Assembly (NCBI RefSeq): GCF_900112615.1
Contig: NZ_FOMK01000007.1
Span: 62,001 to 126,000, forward strand
Direction: 5' to 3'
Source of the DNA: Chitinophaga sp. CF118
GTDB lineage: Bacteria; Bacteroidota; Bacteroidia; Chitinophagales; Chitinophagaceae
DNA length: 64,000 nucleotides
The notes beneath the pieces were generated by a model. It made no database searches. It saw only the letters and a program-made list of their open reading frames with translations, and was not told where the DNA came from. A program made the translations under genes and the position numbers. This document shows, one piece after another, positions 56,101-64,000 of this stretch; positions within the stretch are counted from its first letter, which is position 1; each line of letters opens with the position of its first letter.

Positions 56101-59100
56101 TAATATGATCGCGGCGAGGGTTTCCGACTTTTATAATCTGAAGGGCACCAGCCAGGTGATCGATACCGCCTGTTCCAGTTCACTGGTAGCCATTCACCAG
56201 GCATGTGATGATATCCTAAGTGGAAAAACAACGATGGCCATAGCAGGAGGTATCTCGATCATGGTGGATGCATTTGCCCATATAGGATTTAGCCAGGCCG
56301 AAGTATTATCCAGGGATGGCAGAAGTTATGTATTTGATGAACGTGCTGCAGGTTTTGTGATGGCAGAAGGCGGAGCCCTTGTTATGCTGAAAGATTACAA
56401 TCAGGCCCTGGCGGATGGCGATCAGATAGTTGGAGTAGTTGCAGGATCCTCAGTCAATAATGATGGTCAGACGATGGGATTGACCGTGCCCAATAAAGAA
56501 GGGCAAAAAGAAGTGATCAGAGAAACACTGGAGAAGACTAAAATATCACCCGAAGAGATCACTTATTATGAGGCACATGGTACTGGCACCTTATTAGGCG
56601 ACCCAATAGAAATAAAAGCGGCGACAGAGGTATATAGGACCCAAACGGCTAACAGGCAATACTGCGCCATAGGATCCGTCAAGAGTAACCTGGGACATAA
56701 CATGACCGCAGCTGGTGTGACAGCGTTGATAAAAATCCTGTTACAGATGCAGCACAGTCAACTGGCGCCTACCTTACACTGTGAAAAGCCACACCCCCGG
56801 TTTAAGTTTGAGGAATCTCCTTTTTATCCCAATACAACACTAAAAGCCTGGACTACCGATAAGAAAATAGCTGCCCTATCCAGCTTTGGATTTGGAGGAA
56901 CCAATTGTCATATGGTAATAGAAAAACCAACGACTAATACCTCAATAAAAAGAACAACACTCCCGGTAGAAAGACTATCCAATAATTCGTATTGGCTGGG
57001 ACAGGAGATGACAGAACATTTAAAAGAAGAGGGTCAGATAAAGGAGATATTTTATGATGAACCATTAATCCGGGATCACCAGATCTTTGGTAAACAAGTT
57101 CTGATAGGAGCAACGTACATGGTTATGAGTATAAACGAGGGCTTTAAACTATATCCAGGAAAGGCGCTGAGAATTGATAAGATATTGTTTTCAAATCCAC
57201 TTGTTCTGGAGCCGGGAGAAATGGCCCGGTTAAAGAGTATCACTGATCCGGCATCTAACCAGGTGAACATAGAATATCAGATAGACGAAAAGGTGAGCAT
57301 GCCATTCAATTGTAAGTTGAATCAAATCATAATTGCTAAAGAAAGAATTAATGTCGATAAACTTAAAAAAGATAGTGTCAAAGAATCGGAGGCAAAGCTA
57401 TTTTATGATCATAAGGGTCAGTCCTGTTATGGATATGGGCCAACTTTAAGAACTGTTCAAAACGTATGGCATCTGCCAAACGGGGATTCACTGGCATCGC
57501 TTCGGATAAGTGATGAGCAAATGAAGAAAACGGAAACTTTCATTATTCCTCCGGCATTGTTTGATGGAGCCCATGTGGCCAGTACATTATCTCTATACCA
57601 GGATATTGAAATGTCTGGCAATAATCACTGGCCTCCACTGATGATAAAGGCAGTGGAAGTAATGGGCGATCTTCCAGGCTACAATTTACAGGATTACTAC
57701 TGCTATATTTCACCTGTTAAAAGTAATGATCAGATAGCCGAATTTAATATCAAGATATTAAAGAACGATGGAACCACAATCGTTCGCATGTTTGGTTATA
57801 CCACTAAATCGGTGCCTGATCCGGCGAGCCTGTTTGGTACAAAAGCGCCCCAAAACAGCAATCCTGCAGGCCACGTCCTTTCTTCACATGGAAACGTTGA
57901 AATTGGAATTACCGGTTACCTGCAAATAAAAATCGGGGAGGCTTTAAGCAAACAGCCATCAGAAATTTCCCTGGTACAGAATTTCATGGATATGGGTTTG
58001 GATTCCGGCCAGATGATTGGCATATCTCAACTAATAGAAAAGGAGTTAGACATTGAATTGTATCCTACACTCTTTTTTGAATATCAGAATATAGGTGACT
58101 TAGTTGGTTATTTTAAAAGTGACCATGCCGATAAATTATCAGCCACTCATCCTATACATAGTCCGTTATCATTTGGATCGGAAAACCTTACTCTCGAAAT
58201 GGACCCGTCTGGGCAGGAAGAGGTATCAAGGAAAATAAACACATCCAGGACAGATGATATCGCTGTTATAGGAATGAGTGGCTACCTTCCTCAATCCGCT
58301 GATTTAGCAGAGTTTTGGGATCATATTCAGGCCAGCAGAGACCTGATTACTGAAATCCCTGAGGACCATTGGGATTATAAGCCGTGGTTCGATGAAAATA
58401 AAGAAGCAGAAAATAAAACTTACTGCAAATGGGGAGGTTTTCTTAAAGACATAGACAAGTTTGATCCACTGTTCTTTGGTATTGCCCCACTGCAGGCAAC
58501 ATGGATGGACCCCCAGTTAAGACTGCTACTGCAGTCAGCTTACCACACGTTTGAAGATGCGGGTGTGATAAATGAAATAAGAGGTAGCCGTACCGGCGTA
58601 TACGTAGGAAGTTGTTTTCATGAATATTGGGATGAAATAGTGCGGGCACAAACGTCTATCAGCAATTACCAGCACAATAGTAGTGCTATGTCAAGTTTAT
58701 CTGCCAGTGTTTCTTATCATTTTGATTTGCGGGGAGGATCTATTCCGTTGGACAATGCCTGTGCGTCATCAATGACAGCCCTGCACCTGGGGTGCCAGGC
58801 AATCCGTAACGGAGAAATAGATACTGCAGTTATAGGAGGATTGAATGTTCTTTTGAGCCCTCTGCATTACGTGTATTTTTCAAGAATGCAGGCATTGTCA
58901 CCAACAGGAAGATGTCACACATTTGATAAGAAAGCAGATGGCTATGTACCAGGAGAAGGAGTGGTGTCCATATTGATCAAACCATTATCCAAAGCGATAG
59001 CAGATGGGAACAAAATTCATGGTGTTATCAAAGGCAGTGCGATCAATCATGTAGGGAAATCTAATAATCCTACCTCCCCACGACCAGAGCTTCAAACTGA

Positions 59101-60088
59101 GTTGTTAGTCGATGCCTGGAAGGCAGCAGGTATAAACCCGGAAAACATCAGTTATATAGAGGCTCATGGTACCGGCACCGGACTGGGAGATCCCATTGAG
59201 ATCAATGCATTAAAACGCGCCTTTAAAAATTATACTGATAAGACCGGCTTTTGCGCCATCGGATCTACCAAGGCGCATACAGGACATTTAGAAGGTGCAG
59301 CAGGGTTAACAAGTGTAATCAAGGTTCTGCTCATGATGAAACACAAAACGATTCCTGCGATGCCCAATTTTGAGGAACTGAACCCTTATATTAAAATAGA
59401 CGGTTCCCCTTTCAGAATAAATAAAAGTACGGAGCACTGGAAGTCAGACAAACCATTCATGGCGGGGATAAGCTCCTTTGGCATGACGGGAAATAATGCG
59501 CATGTTGTGATAGAAGAATACCAGCCAAAGGACATACCCGCATATAGTAGTTCATCGCCAGTCATCATACTTTTATCCGCCAGGGACAAAGACAGACTTA
59601 AAGTGCTGGCGGGTAACCTTAACACTTACCTGCAATCGAATCCCGTAGCAAACCTTCACGATATAGCATATACGTTACAGACAAACAGGGAGTTTATGGA
59701 CGAGCGATTGGCATTGATAGCAAAAGACAGGGAAGAACTAACAGTAAAACTAAAAGCTTACCTCGATGGGGAAACCAATCATCTCATTACAGGTAATGTT
59801 ATAAGGGATAAGTCCGACTTTTCGCTCAATGGAAAAGGAGAACCAGCATATATGCAAAAGGCAGTTAAAGCAAAAGAACTGGATTCCTTAGCCATGTTGT
59901 GGGTAAAAGGAGTGAGTGTAGACTGGACCGGACTTTACCTGGAAGATAAACCCAATAAGATCAGCCTACCGATGTATCCGTTTGCAAGGGAACGGTATTG
60001 GATACCTAAGGGGAAAGGAAAAATTGCTGAAAAGAAAAAGAATCTGCATCCGCTTTTACATAAGCGTGAGCTGGAATTCAAATCTTAA
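50189..60088 (+). CDS. Trans-AT polyketide synthase, split DH-ACP to split KS7
   Basis: This 3299-residue synthase has no AT. It opens directly with a DH (1-290; His20 with Pro29, Asp191) and ACP4 (308-380, Ser342), which complete the module begun by KS4. Then KS5 (421-843, Cys587 in LDTQCSSS); DH5 (1016-1297, His1047, Asp1205); KR5 (TGGAGGLG near 1462); ACP5 (Ser1747); KS6 (1825-2247, Cys1995); DH*6 (His2297, Ile2306 in place of Pro, Asp2459); ACP6 (Ser2606); KS7 (2690-3110, Cys2858 in DNACASS); and a post-KS linker to the end. Modules 5 and 6 plus KS7 are a near-copy of modules 1 and 2 plus KS3. It ends again on a KS, and the AT-ER gene follows after 22 bases. Confidence 0.93.
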   Translation: MKTRIVHLDFDNDNYILRDHKVYDVSIIPGVTYLDLILRSAKAIFDQDFQLSRVLFTEPLATTKEYNRKLEITYQEGKGSAYEAVLRSQKMNHKGETFGPWTEHMHCRLDALEKQDEVLFDVRGFIANSEHVYDVEEVYARTRKAEISHGEFMQAKGRIYQKGDEELMALHLSELAEEYREQLMAHPAFLDGSTFAGMSFGLQEGQGMFGEGIPFIPFSIDHFEIRHSFPSTVYVYSQKQVLPANKLPEVIKNDITLYNENGQLLARFRGLTSKRIRHPELIRQLVEDAATPQQEQNPPSITNNSGTSTITNYLKEIIAAKLGKQISELDNTTGFYDLGLDSKKTMELVRELEVKCGHDFYPTLLFEYQTIEALSEYLLQEEAEHFKTESQESYVHKAPVQDYQSPSPYLPLFHYGLPEEPIAIIGLSGRFPGAGNVNEFWNNLQQGKNSIQEIPRDRWDIENFYTKEKGKDGKSYSKWGGFVEDADKFDPLFFNISPQEAENMDPQVRLFLEESWKTLEDGGYTPKKLAKEKVGVFAGVFWTDYQLFRAEVRTQSIFPSSFVSLAANTVSYHFGFEGPSIGLDTQCSSSLTAIHLACDSLRKRESTTALAGGVNLSLHPSKYNWLSNSMFLSSKGLCESFGEGGEGYVPAEGVGVILLKPLSNAEADGDQIYGVIRGTAVNHGGRSSGFTVPNPNAQAVVIKEAIKKAGVKAEDFSYIEAHGTGTSLGDPIEIAGLTKAFQSDKKQYCSIGSVKSNIGHGEAAAGMAGITKVLLQMKYKQLVPSLHSATLNPNIDFESSPFKVQQKLEAWTTENNEPRLAGVSSFGAGGSNAHIIIEEYRPTEREPYRNTAPAIVVLSGRNAESLKRQVVNLKNYLEANPDTPFHDIAYTLQIGREAMTERLAIVSKNQEELKTQLISFLEGKTDNLLRGNIKKDKSDFLLEGGAGQAYINYAIEQKENKSLAQLWVKGMFIDWHLLYGEHRPRKISLPTYPFARERYWIPLQDAHPALITGSAMLHPLLHNNTSNLNEQKYTSVYTGKEAFLTDHKVREEKIFPGVAYLELAREAGARSAEKGITRLTDVTWLSPIRVNGMPEKVDIGIYASGEEIAYDVYTQKDGQEQVHSQGRLSTTPRQAPERQDLELIRNRLKNTKEREACYELFKGMGLDYGKSFQGIEILYYSEAEALSRISLLKEKDYILAPGLLDSALQTCAGLSFVKEKPGLTLPFSVKEVTIYKDLQATIWCYARKSANNKANGKVISYDIDLLNEEGEILLSFRDFVMLPLDNISKNRFTHLYSNGWQLSELTTNSYEETNTTQLVLLAGGADSLADKLTETLEMEVVAIPLQSTATYFMSVLNKIKEKLRERNPTHITVVCQNSDYLDCGFVSGLLKTATWENPKLTGKIIGVDSLSVTELDTLTEILRAEQNSTEAEVRYQKGKREIKIAGSVSDTGTLSIKEGGVYLITGGAGGLGRIFAEHISKTKNTKLILTGRSELKESISEIPGAIYYRCDVSNKDEVFSLIKTIKEKYQKLDGIIHSAGVIRDSFIIKKTEEEVAEVLSPKIAGAQHLDEATKEEPLDFMVFFSSMAGVLGNTGQADYASANAYLDYYAHYRNEQKAKGLRYGKTLSINWPLWKEGGMQVDEETLKYLEKQWGMLPLPTEEGIAAFEALLRSTASQGIVAYGPGEKIKLALFHKDSTPPTEVSPKETSSSKSAIEVILIEICSALLKLNKEDLETDTEFSEYGVDSIMMMKILNMLESRFEIAIEPTAIVSYPTIALLAEYLEKEKSPAIKEPILATNPKASSVPGMLKRSGRARVGTSPKSNGKVAIIGMSCKLPESDNLDEYWENLRLGKDLISEMPANRWDASNYYSAEAAPDKSYTTKGGFLKNAGLFDTLYFKISDEEALSMDPQQRIILELTRDLLSHAGYRKEELSNTKTGVYIGAKDNNYVRNNYHLLPPGARQHTVVNNISNMIAARVSDFYNLKGTSQVIDTACSSSLVAIHQACDDILSGKTTMAIAGGISIMVDAFAHIGFSQAEVLSRDGRSYVFDERAAGFVMAEGGALVMLKDYNQALADGDQIVGVVAGSSVNNDGQTMGLTVPNKEGQKEVIRETLEKTKISPEEITYYEAHGTGTLLGDPIEIKAATEVYRTQTANRQYCAIGSVKSNLGHNMTAAGVTALIKILLQMQHSQLAPTLHCEKPHPRFKFEESPFYPNTTLKAWTTDKKIAALSSFGFGGTNCHMVIEKPTTNTSIKRTTLPVERLSNNSYWLGQEMTEHLKEEGQIKEIFYDEPLIRDHQIFGKQVLIGATYMVMSINEGFKLYPGKALRIDKILFSNPLVLEPGEMARLKSITDPASNQVNIEYQIDEKVSMPFNCKLNQIIIAKERINVDKLKKDSVKESEAKLFYDHKGQSCYGYGPTLRTVQNVWHLPNGDSLASLRISDEQMKKTETFIIPPALFDGAHVASTLSLYQDIEMSGNNHWPPLMIKAVEVMGDLPGYNLQDYYCYISPVKSNDQIAEFNIKILKNDGTTIVRMFGYTTKSVPDPASLFGTKAPQNSNPAGHVLSSHGNVEIGITGYLQIKIGEALSKQPSEISLVQNFMDMGLDSGQMIGISQLIEKELDIELYPTLFFEYQNIGDLVGYFKSDHADKLSATHPIHSPLSFGSENLTLEMDPSGQEEVSRKINTSRTDDIAVIGMSGYLPQSADLAEFWDHIQASRDLITEIPEDHWDYKPWFDENKEAENKTYCKWGGFLKDIDKFDPLFFGIAPLQATWMDPQLRLLLQSAYHTFEDAGVINEIRGSRTGVYVGSCFHEYWDEIVRAQTSISNYQHNSSAMSSLSASVSYHFDLRGGSIPLDNACASSMTALHLGCQAIRNGEIDTAVIGGLNVLLSPLHYVYFSRMQALSPTGRCHTFDKKADGYVPGEGVVSILIKPLSKAIADGNKIHGVIKGSAINHVGKSNNPTSPRPELQTELLVDAWKAAGINPENISYIEAHGTGTGLGDPIEINALKRAFKNYTDKTGFCAIGSTKAHTGHLEGAAGLTSVIKVLLMMKHKTIPAMPNFEELNPYIKIDGSPFRINKSTEHWKSDKPFMAGISSFGMTGNNAHVVIEEYQPKDIPAYSSSSPVIILLSARDKDRLKVLAGNLNTYLQSNPVANLHDIAYTLQTNREFMDERLALIAKDREELTVKLKAYLDGETNHLITGNVIRDKSDFSLNGKGEPAYMQKAVKAKELDSLAMLWVKGVSVDWTGLYLEDKPNKISLPMYPFARERYWIPKGKGKIAEKKKNLHPLLHKRELEFKS
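53236..60007 (+). repeat. Duplicated PKS block, copy B (DH-KR-ACP-KS-DH*-ACP-KS)
   Basis: This is the second copy of the 6.8-kb block at 39054-45846. Differences include Ile for Met in the DH* motif and GLDS for GLNS in the ACP after it. Copy B stops at the YPFARERYW segment, after which the reading frame ends about 25 residues on. Confidence 0.88.
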
Positions 60089-60110
60089 AACAATTGATAA
60101 AATAATTCCT

Positions 60111-62357
60111 ATGAAAGTAATCATGTTTCCCGGTCAGGGATCACAGTATAAAGGAATGGGTAAAGAGTTATTCAGGGCTTATAATAAAGAGGCACAACAA
60201 GCCTCGGAAATACTAGGTTACGACCTGGAAGAACTTTGCGTAAACGACCCGAAAAGACAACTGGGGAAAACTGAATTCACACAACCCGCGTTGTATGTCG
60301 TTAATGCTTTTGAGTATTATAAGCAACATAAGGATAGCCGCCCCGATTATTTGATTGGCCATAGTTTAGGCGAATACAATGCCTTACTGGCAGCCGGTGC
60401 TTTTGACTTTGAAACAGGTCTGAGACTGGTACAAAAACGGGGAGCTTTAATGGCAGCAGCATCGGGGGGAGGCATGGCCGCAGTACTGGGTCTTAATATA
60501 GCAACGCTTACTCAGAAACTGGAAGATAACGGATATACGGATATCGATATAGCCAATTACAATACCCCTACTCAAACTGTCATAGCAGGGCCGCAAGCGT
60601 CGATCGACAAAGTAGTTAAAGATTTCAGTGACGAGGGAATCAAAATTATACCCTTATTTGTGAGTGCCCCGTTTCATTCCAGGTACATGAAACCAGCTGC
60701 TGAGGAATTTGCAACTTTTCTCAATGGTTTTAAATTTTCGTCCCTGCAAACTCCTGTAATAGCCAATGCCACGGCCCGTCCTTATGAAGAAGGACAAACA
60801 GTCGCATTACTAAGCCGGCAGGTAGCAAGTTCTGTACAATGGACCGATACCATTCGTTTTCTGATGGGAAAAGGAATTACAACGCATGAGGAAATCGGAG
60901 GAGCAATTCTCACCAAAATGATCAATGAGATTAAAGTGAGTAGTACTCCCCTGAAGGAAGAAAAGATAACAATAAGCGCAAGCTTAACTAGCCGTCAAAG
61001 TACTGACTTAGCAACCTGTCTCGGAAGCCACAGATTCCGCGAAGACTACGGAATAAAATATGCTTACCTGGCAGGAGCCATGTATAGAGGAATAGCCTCC
61101 AGGGAATTGGTGGTGTGTATGGGAAAAGCGGGCATGTTGGGTTTTGTAGGCACAGGTGGTTTGTCATTGGAAGAAATTGAAAAAAACATACAATATATCC
61201 AGAATGAGTTAACTACCGGAGAGGCTTATGGAATGAATTTACTCCATAACCTGGTGGACCCGGCATTTGAAATGCGAACGGTAGACCTCTACTTAAAATA
61301 TGGTGTTCGGAAATTAGAAGCGTCGGCATACATGCAAATAACCCCATCCCTTGTTTATTATCGCTTAAAAGGGTTAAGAAAAGGTACTGACGGAAATGTT
61401 ATTTGCGATCATAAAATATTGGCAAAAATATCAAGACCGGAAGTAGCAGAAGTATTCATGCGTCCTGCACCGGAAAGGATAGTAAATAAACTATTGGAAG
61501 AAGAGATGATCACTGCAGAACAGGCGGCACTCTCCAAAAAGGTTCCCATGAGTTATGATATATGTGTGGAAGCCGACTCAGGAGGTCATACCGATGCAGG
61601 GGTAGCAATGGTATTATTACCCTCTATTCAACAACTAAGAGCAATCATTGAAAAGGAAGAACAGTATTCCCAATCCATACACATTGGATTAGCCGGTGGC
61701 ATAGGAACCCCACAGGCAGTGGCCTGTGCTTATATGATGGGGGCGGATTTTGTCCTTACCGGTTCTATCAATCAATGTACGGTAGAGGCAAGAACAAGTG
61801 ATGCAGTAAAAGATTTGTTGCAGGAAATAAATGTTCAGGACACCGATTATGCTCCGGCCGGAGATATGTTTGAAATAGGAGCAAGAGTGCAGGTGTTAAA
61901 AAGAGGAGTGTTGTTTCCCGCCAGGGCCAATAAGCTTTATTCGCTTTATAACCAGTACAATTCGTTGGAAGAAATACCTGAGAAGGTAATACAGCAACTG
62001 GAAAAGAATTATTTTAAGAAATCCATAGATGAAATATGGGAAGAGAGCAAAACATATTTCAAAAGAAAAGGAGAACAATCCACAATAGAAAAAGCAGAAA
62101 ATAATCCAAAGCAGAAAATGGCCCTGGTATTTCGTTGGTACTTCGGCCATTGTAATAAGCTGGCGATTGAAGGAAATATAACTGAAAAGGTAAATTTCCA
62201 GGTACATACAGGTCCGGCACTGGGAGCCTTTAATCAATGGGTAAAAGGAACATCGCTTGAAAGCTGGAAAAATCGTCATGCAGACAGAATAGGAATAAAG
62301 ATGATGGAAGAGGCGGCTAAGCTAATGGAAGAAACTCTTTTCAGAATTACCAACTAA
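60111..62357 (+). CDS. Bifunctional trans-acting acyltransferase-enoyl reductase (AT-ER, PfaD-like)
   Basis: This 748-residue protein should load malonyl units onto the AT-less synthases and reduce selected enoyl intermediates. A longer frame exists from 59982, overlapping the previous gene, but the ATG at 60111 starts the standard MKVIMFPGQGSQYKGMGKEL. The AT domain (about 1-290) has GHSLGEYNAL, the carboxylate-binding Arg in QKRGALM and the His in APFHSRYM. The ER domain (about 310-748) is PfaD/nitropropane dioxygenase-like with GKAGMLGFVGTGG, EADSGGHTDAG and GLAGGIGTPQA forming the FMN site. AT-ER fusions of this layout are standard in trans-AT PKS clusters. The next PKS gene starts 9 bases after its stop. 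Confidence 0.95.
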   Translation: MKVIMFPGQGSQYKGMGKELFRAYNKEAQQASEILGYDLEELCVNDPKRQLGKTEFTQPALYVVNAFEYYKQHKDSRPDYLIGHSLGEYNALLAAGAFDFETGLRLVQKRGALMAAASGGGMAAVLGLNIATLTQKLEDNGYTDIDIANYNTPTQTVIAGPQASIDKVVKDFSDEGIKIIPLFVSAPFHSRYMKPAAEEFATFLNGFKFSSLQTPVIANATARPYEEGQTVALLSRQVASSVQWTDTIRFLMGKGITTHEEIGGAILTKMINEIKVSSTPLKEEKITISASLTSRQSTDLATCLGSHRFREDYGIKYAYLAGAMYRGIASRELVVCMGKAGMLGFVGTGGLSLEEIEKNIQYIQNELTTGEAYGMNLLHNLVDPAFEMRTVDLYLKYGVRKLEASAYMQITPSLVYYRLKGLRKGTDGNVICDHKILAKISRPEVAEVFMRPAPERIVNKLLEEEMITAEQAALSKKVPMSYDICVEADSGGHTDAGVAMVLLPSIQQLRAIIEKEEQYSQSIHIGLAGGIGTPQAVACAYMMGADFVLTGSINQCTVEARTSDAVKDLLQEINVQDTDYAPAGDMFEIGARVQVLKRGVLFPARANKLYSLYNQYNSLEEIPEKVIQQLEKNYFKKSIDEIWEESKTYFKRKGEQSTIEKAENNPKQKMALVFRWYFGHCNKLAIEGNITEKVNFQVHTGPALGAFNQWVKGTSLESWKNRHADRIGIKMMEEAAKLMEETLFRITN

Positions 62358-62366
62358 AAAAATATT

Positions 62367-64000
62367 ATGAAAAATATAAACGGCAATATATCCACCTTGA
62401 AAAGGCATCGTTACAGTGCCAGCTTTAGTGGTGAAGAGTTCTTTTTAAAAGATCACCAGGTAAAGGGCCGCAAAGTACTGCCTGGCGTATGTTATATAGA
62501 GATGGCAAGGGCCGCGGCAGCTCTGGAGATGGACTTATCGGAACAAGAACCGGTGGTGATGGTGTTCAGGCAAATTGTGTGGGCTAGTCCAATAGTAGCA
62601 TCTGTTGATGGAGTACATGTTCATACTGATTTGTACATGGAATCTTCTGGCAGTGTACGTTATGAAATATGTTCGGAGGATGTTATACGCAGCCAGGGAT
62701 TAGTGTTCCTGGAAGAGGAAACTGCAGTACCGTGGATAGACATATTTCAATTGCAAGCCGGTTGTAGCCGACAGGTAAGTGGGGAGGCGTGTTATAAAGT
62801 AATAGCAGAGGGCGGACTTAGACTTGGAGCGGGGTTTAATGGGATGATACAAATACATGAGGGAGAAGGTTATGTATTGGGCTGTATTGAGATACCATTA
62901 TCGGTAAGGGATACACTGGACGATTATATAATGCATCCATCAATGCTGGATAGCGCCTTACAATCGGCGGCTGTATTAATAGGGAGGGAGCAGCTTCAAT
63001 TGCGCTTACCGTATGCGGCAGAGGAAGTAAGGGTATATGGCAGATGTAGTACCAATATGTGGGCATATGCGCGATACAGTGAGGGGTGCGCACCATTGGA
63101 CGTTATACAGCGGCTGGATGTTGATCTTGCAGATGAGGAGGGGAATGTTTGTGTACGGATCAAAGGAATTGTTTTCATGGCTTTGGATAAAGAGGCGGCA
63201 ATGGTCACGCCATCGTTGACGCCTGTACGGGAACCGCTGTTAGAGACAACAGACAGCATACCTGACTTACAGGAAAAGACAATCCAATATTTAAAAACGA
63301 ACGTTGGCTCTGCTATAAACCTGCCTGTGAGCCAGATAGATTCTGATACTGCTTTTGAACGGTATGGCATAGATTCGATACTCGTTATGCAATTAACAAA
63401 TGAATTGCAGGAAGAATTCGGGGCTTTACCGGCAACATTATTTTTCGAATACCAGAGCATAAAGGAGTTGTCGGGTTATTTTTTATCTTTTCATGAAGAA
63501 ACATTAATCAGGTTGTTTGATGTGCAACCAGTTGCCTTACCAGCTAAACCAGCAGATAAACCCCGGCAGCCTTTGGCGACAGCAGCAACGACAGGATCAA
63601 TGGAGAACGGCGCAGCAATAAAAGAGATTGCGATAATCGGGCTGAGTGGGAGATATCCGGGGGCGGGCAACGTAAATGAATTATGGGACAACCTTAAACA
63701 AGGCAAAGACTGTATCACTGAAATTCCAAAAGACAGGTGGGATGCCGATAAGGAATATAAGGAAGGAAGAAGCAAAGGGAAGTGGGGAGGCTTTATGCAG
63801 GACGTGGATAAATTTGACCCCTCACATTTCAACCTTTCTCCTGAAGTAGCAGAAATGCTTGATCCACAGATCCGGCTTTTTATGGAAATAGTATGGGCCA
63901 CATTTGAAGATGCGGGTTACGCGCCAAGAACCCGTTTAGATACCCGTATAGGTGTTTACGTAGGCTCCATGACTCATGAATATCCGTTGGTAGCTACTGA
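62367..64000 (+). CDS. Trans-AT polyketide synthase, third protein (3' truncated by window)
   Basis: The frame opens at 62367, 9 bases after the AT-ER stop, and stays open to the window end (544 codons seen). It begins with a DH with an intact HxxxGxxxxP motif (His30, HQVKGRKVLP) and Asp195 in HPSMLDSALQ. An ACP follows (Ser337 in YGIDSILVM), and then the start of a KS (from about residue 421, EIAIIGLSGRYPGAGNVNELW, cut before its active Cys). Opening on DH-ACP means it completes the module started by KS7 at the end of the previous synthase. Its N-terminal architecture parallels that of the second synthase. Length, remaining modules and any thioesterase are outside the window. Confidence 0.9.
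   Translation, partial: MKNINGNISTLKRHRYSASFSGEEFFLKDHQVKGRKVLPGVCYIEMARAAAALEMDLSEQEPVVMVFRQIVWASPIVASVDGVHVHTDLYMESSGSVRYEICSEDVIRSQGLVFLEEETAVPWIDIFQLQAGCSRQVSGEACYKVIAEGGLRLGAGFNGMIQIHEGEGYVLGCIEIPLSVRDTLDDYIMHPSMLDSALQSAAVLIGREQLQLRLPYAAEEVRVYGRCSTNMWAYARYSEGCAPLDVIQRLDVDLADEEGNVCVRIKGIVFMALDKEAAMVTPSLTPVREPLLETTDSIPDLQEKTIQYLKTNVGSAINLPVSQIDSDTAFERYGIDSILVMQLTNELQEEFGALPATLFFEYQSIKELSGYFLSFHEETLIRLFDVQPVALPAKPADKPRQPLATAATTGSMENGAAIKEIAIIGLSGRYPGAGNVNELWDNLKQGKDCITEIPKDRWDADKEYKEGRSKGKWGGFMQDVDKFDPSHFNLSPEVAEMLDPQIRLFMEIVWATFEDAGYAPRTRLDTRIGVYVGSMTHEYPLVAT

Noticed and set aside
59982..60110. Longer start of the AT-ER frame inside the previous PKS gene
   Set aside because: The extension overlaps the PKS C-terminus in another frame and is not AT-like; the AT domain starts at the ATG at 60111.

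Overview
The window looks like a chromosome segment of a Bacteroidota member, most likely Chitinophagaceae (Chitinophaga-like). The evidence is a SusC/SusD pair, a two-component propeller sensor kinase, a riboswitch-controlled BtuB flanked by beta-propeller lipoproteins, and promoter-like TTTG-N20-TAnnTTTG elements. This assignment is inferred from gene content; no rRNA or other phylogenetic marker is present. No tRNA, rRNA, CRISPR array, IS element or prophage gene was seen.

Regions. (1) 1-3984, minus strand: a polysaccharide export and glycosyltransferase operon (GT14-like enzyme, Wzm-like permease, Wzt-like ATPase, and a GT2 enzyme cut by the window edge). (2) 3985-11131: a repeat-rich intergenic stretch, two convergent L,D-transpeptidases, agmatine deiminase with N-carbamoylputrescine amidase (agmatine to putrescine), and an STN-domain protein with GxQxxGxxN repeats. 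(3) 11178-15699: a vitamin B12 uptake operon with promoter, cobalamin riboswitch, BtuB-like receptor and two propeller lipoproteins. (4) 15984-24578: a small polysaccharide utilisation locus (SusC, SusD, GH78 alpha-L-rhamnosidase, GH20-like hydrolase). (5) 24591-29937: ordinary genes (fatty acid desaturase, cold-shock protein, old yellow enzyme, MacB/FtsX-type permease) separated by clear hairpin terminators. (6) 30150-35764, minus strand: a sensor kinase, two paralogous LuxR-type response regulators and a 4'-phosphopantetheinyl transferase. (7) 35948 to the window end: a trans-AT modular polyketide synthase (PKS) cluster that continues past the window.

The PKS is the notable system. As read, its order is: LnmK-like domain-ACP | KS-DH-KR-ACP | KS-DH*-ACP | KS-KR-ACP | KS // [AT-like gene] // DH-ACP | KS-DH-KR-ACP | KS-DH*-ACP | KS // [AT-ER gene] // DH-ACP | KS... 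None of the synthases has an integrated AT, so building blocks must be loaded in trans. The AT-ER protein is the likely malonyl loader and enoyl reductase. The smaller AT-like protein lacks the expected carboxylate-binding Arg and may be an editing acyl hydrolase. Twice, a module is divided between proteins with an AT-family gene sitting exactly between its KS and its DH-ACP. A block of about 6.8 kb is duplicated between the first and second synthases. DH* marks two KR-less dehydratase-like domains lacking the motif proline, candidates for double-bond migration. The phosphopantetheinyl transferase diverges from the PKS across a 183-bp gap that carries two 17-bp dyad repeats inside an inverted repeat, a likely control region. 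No thioesterase, methyltransferase or beta-branching cassette is seen, so the product cannot be predicted from this window.
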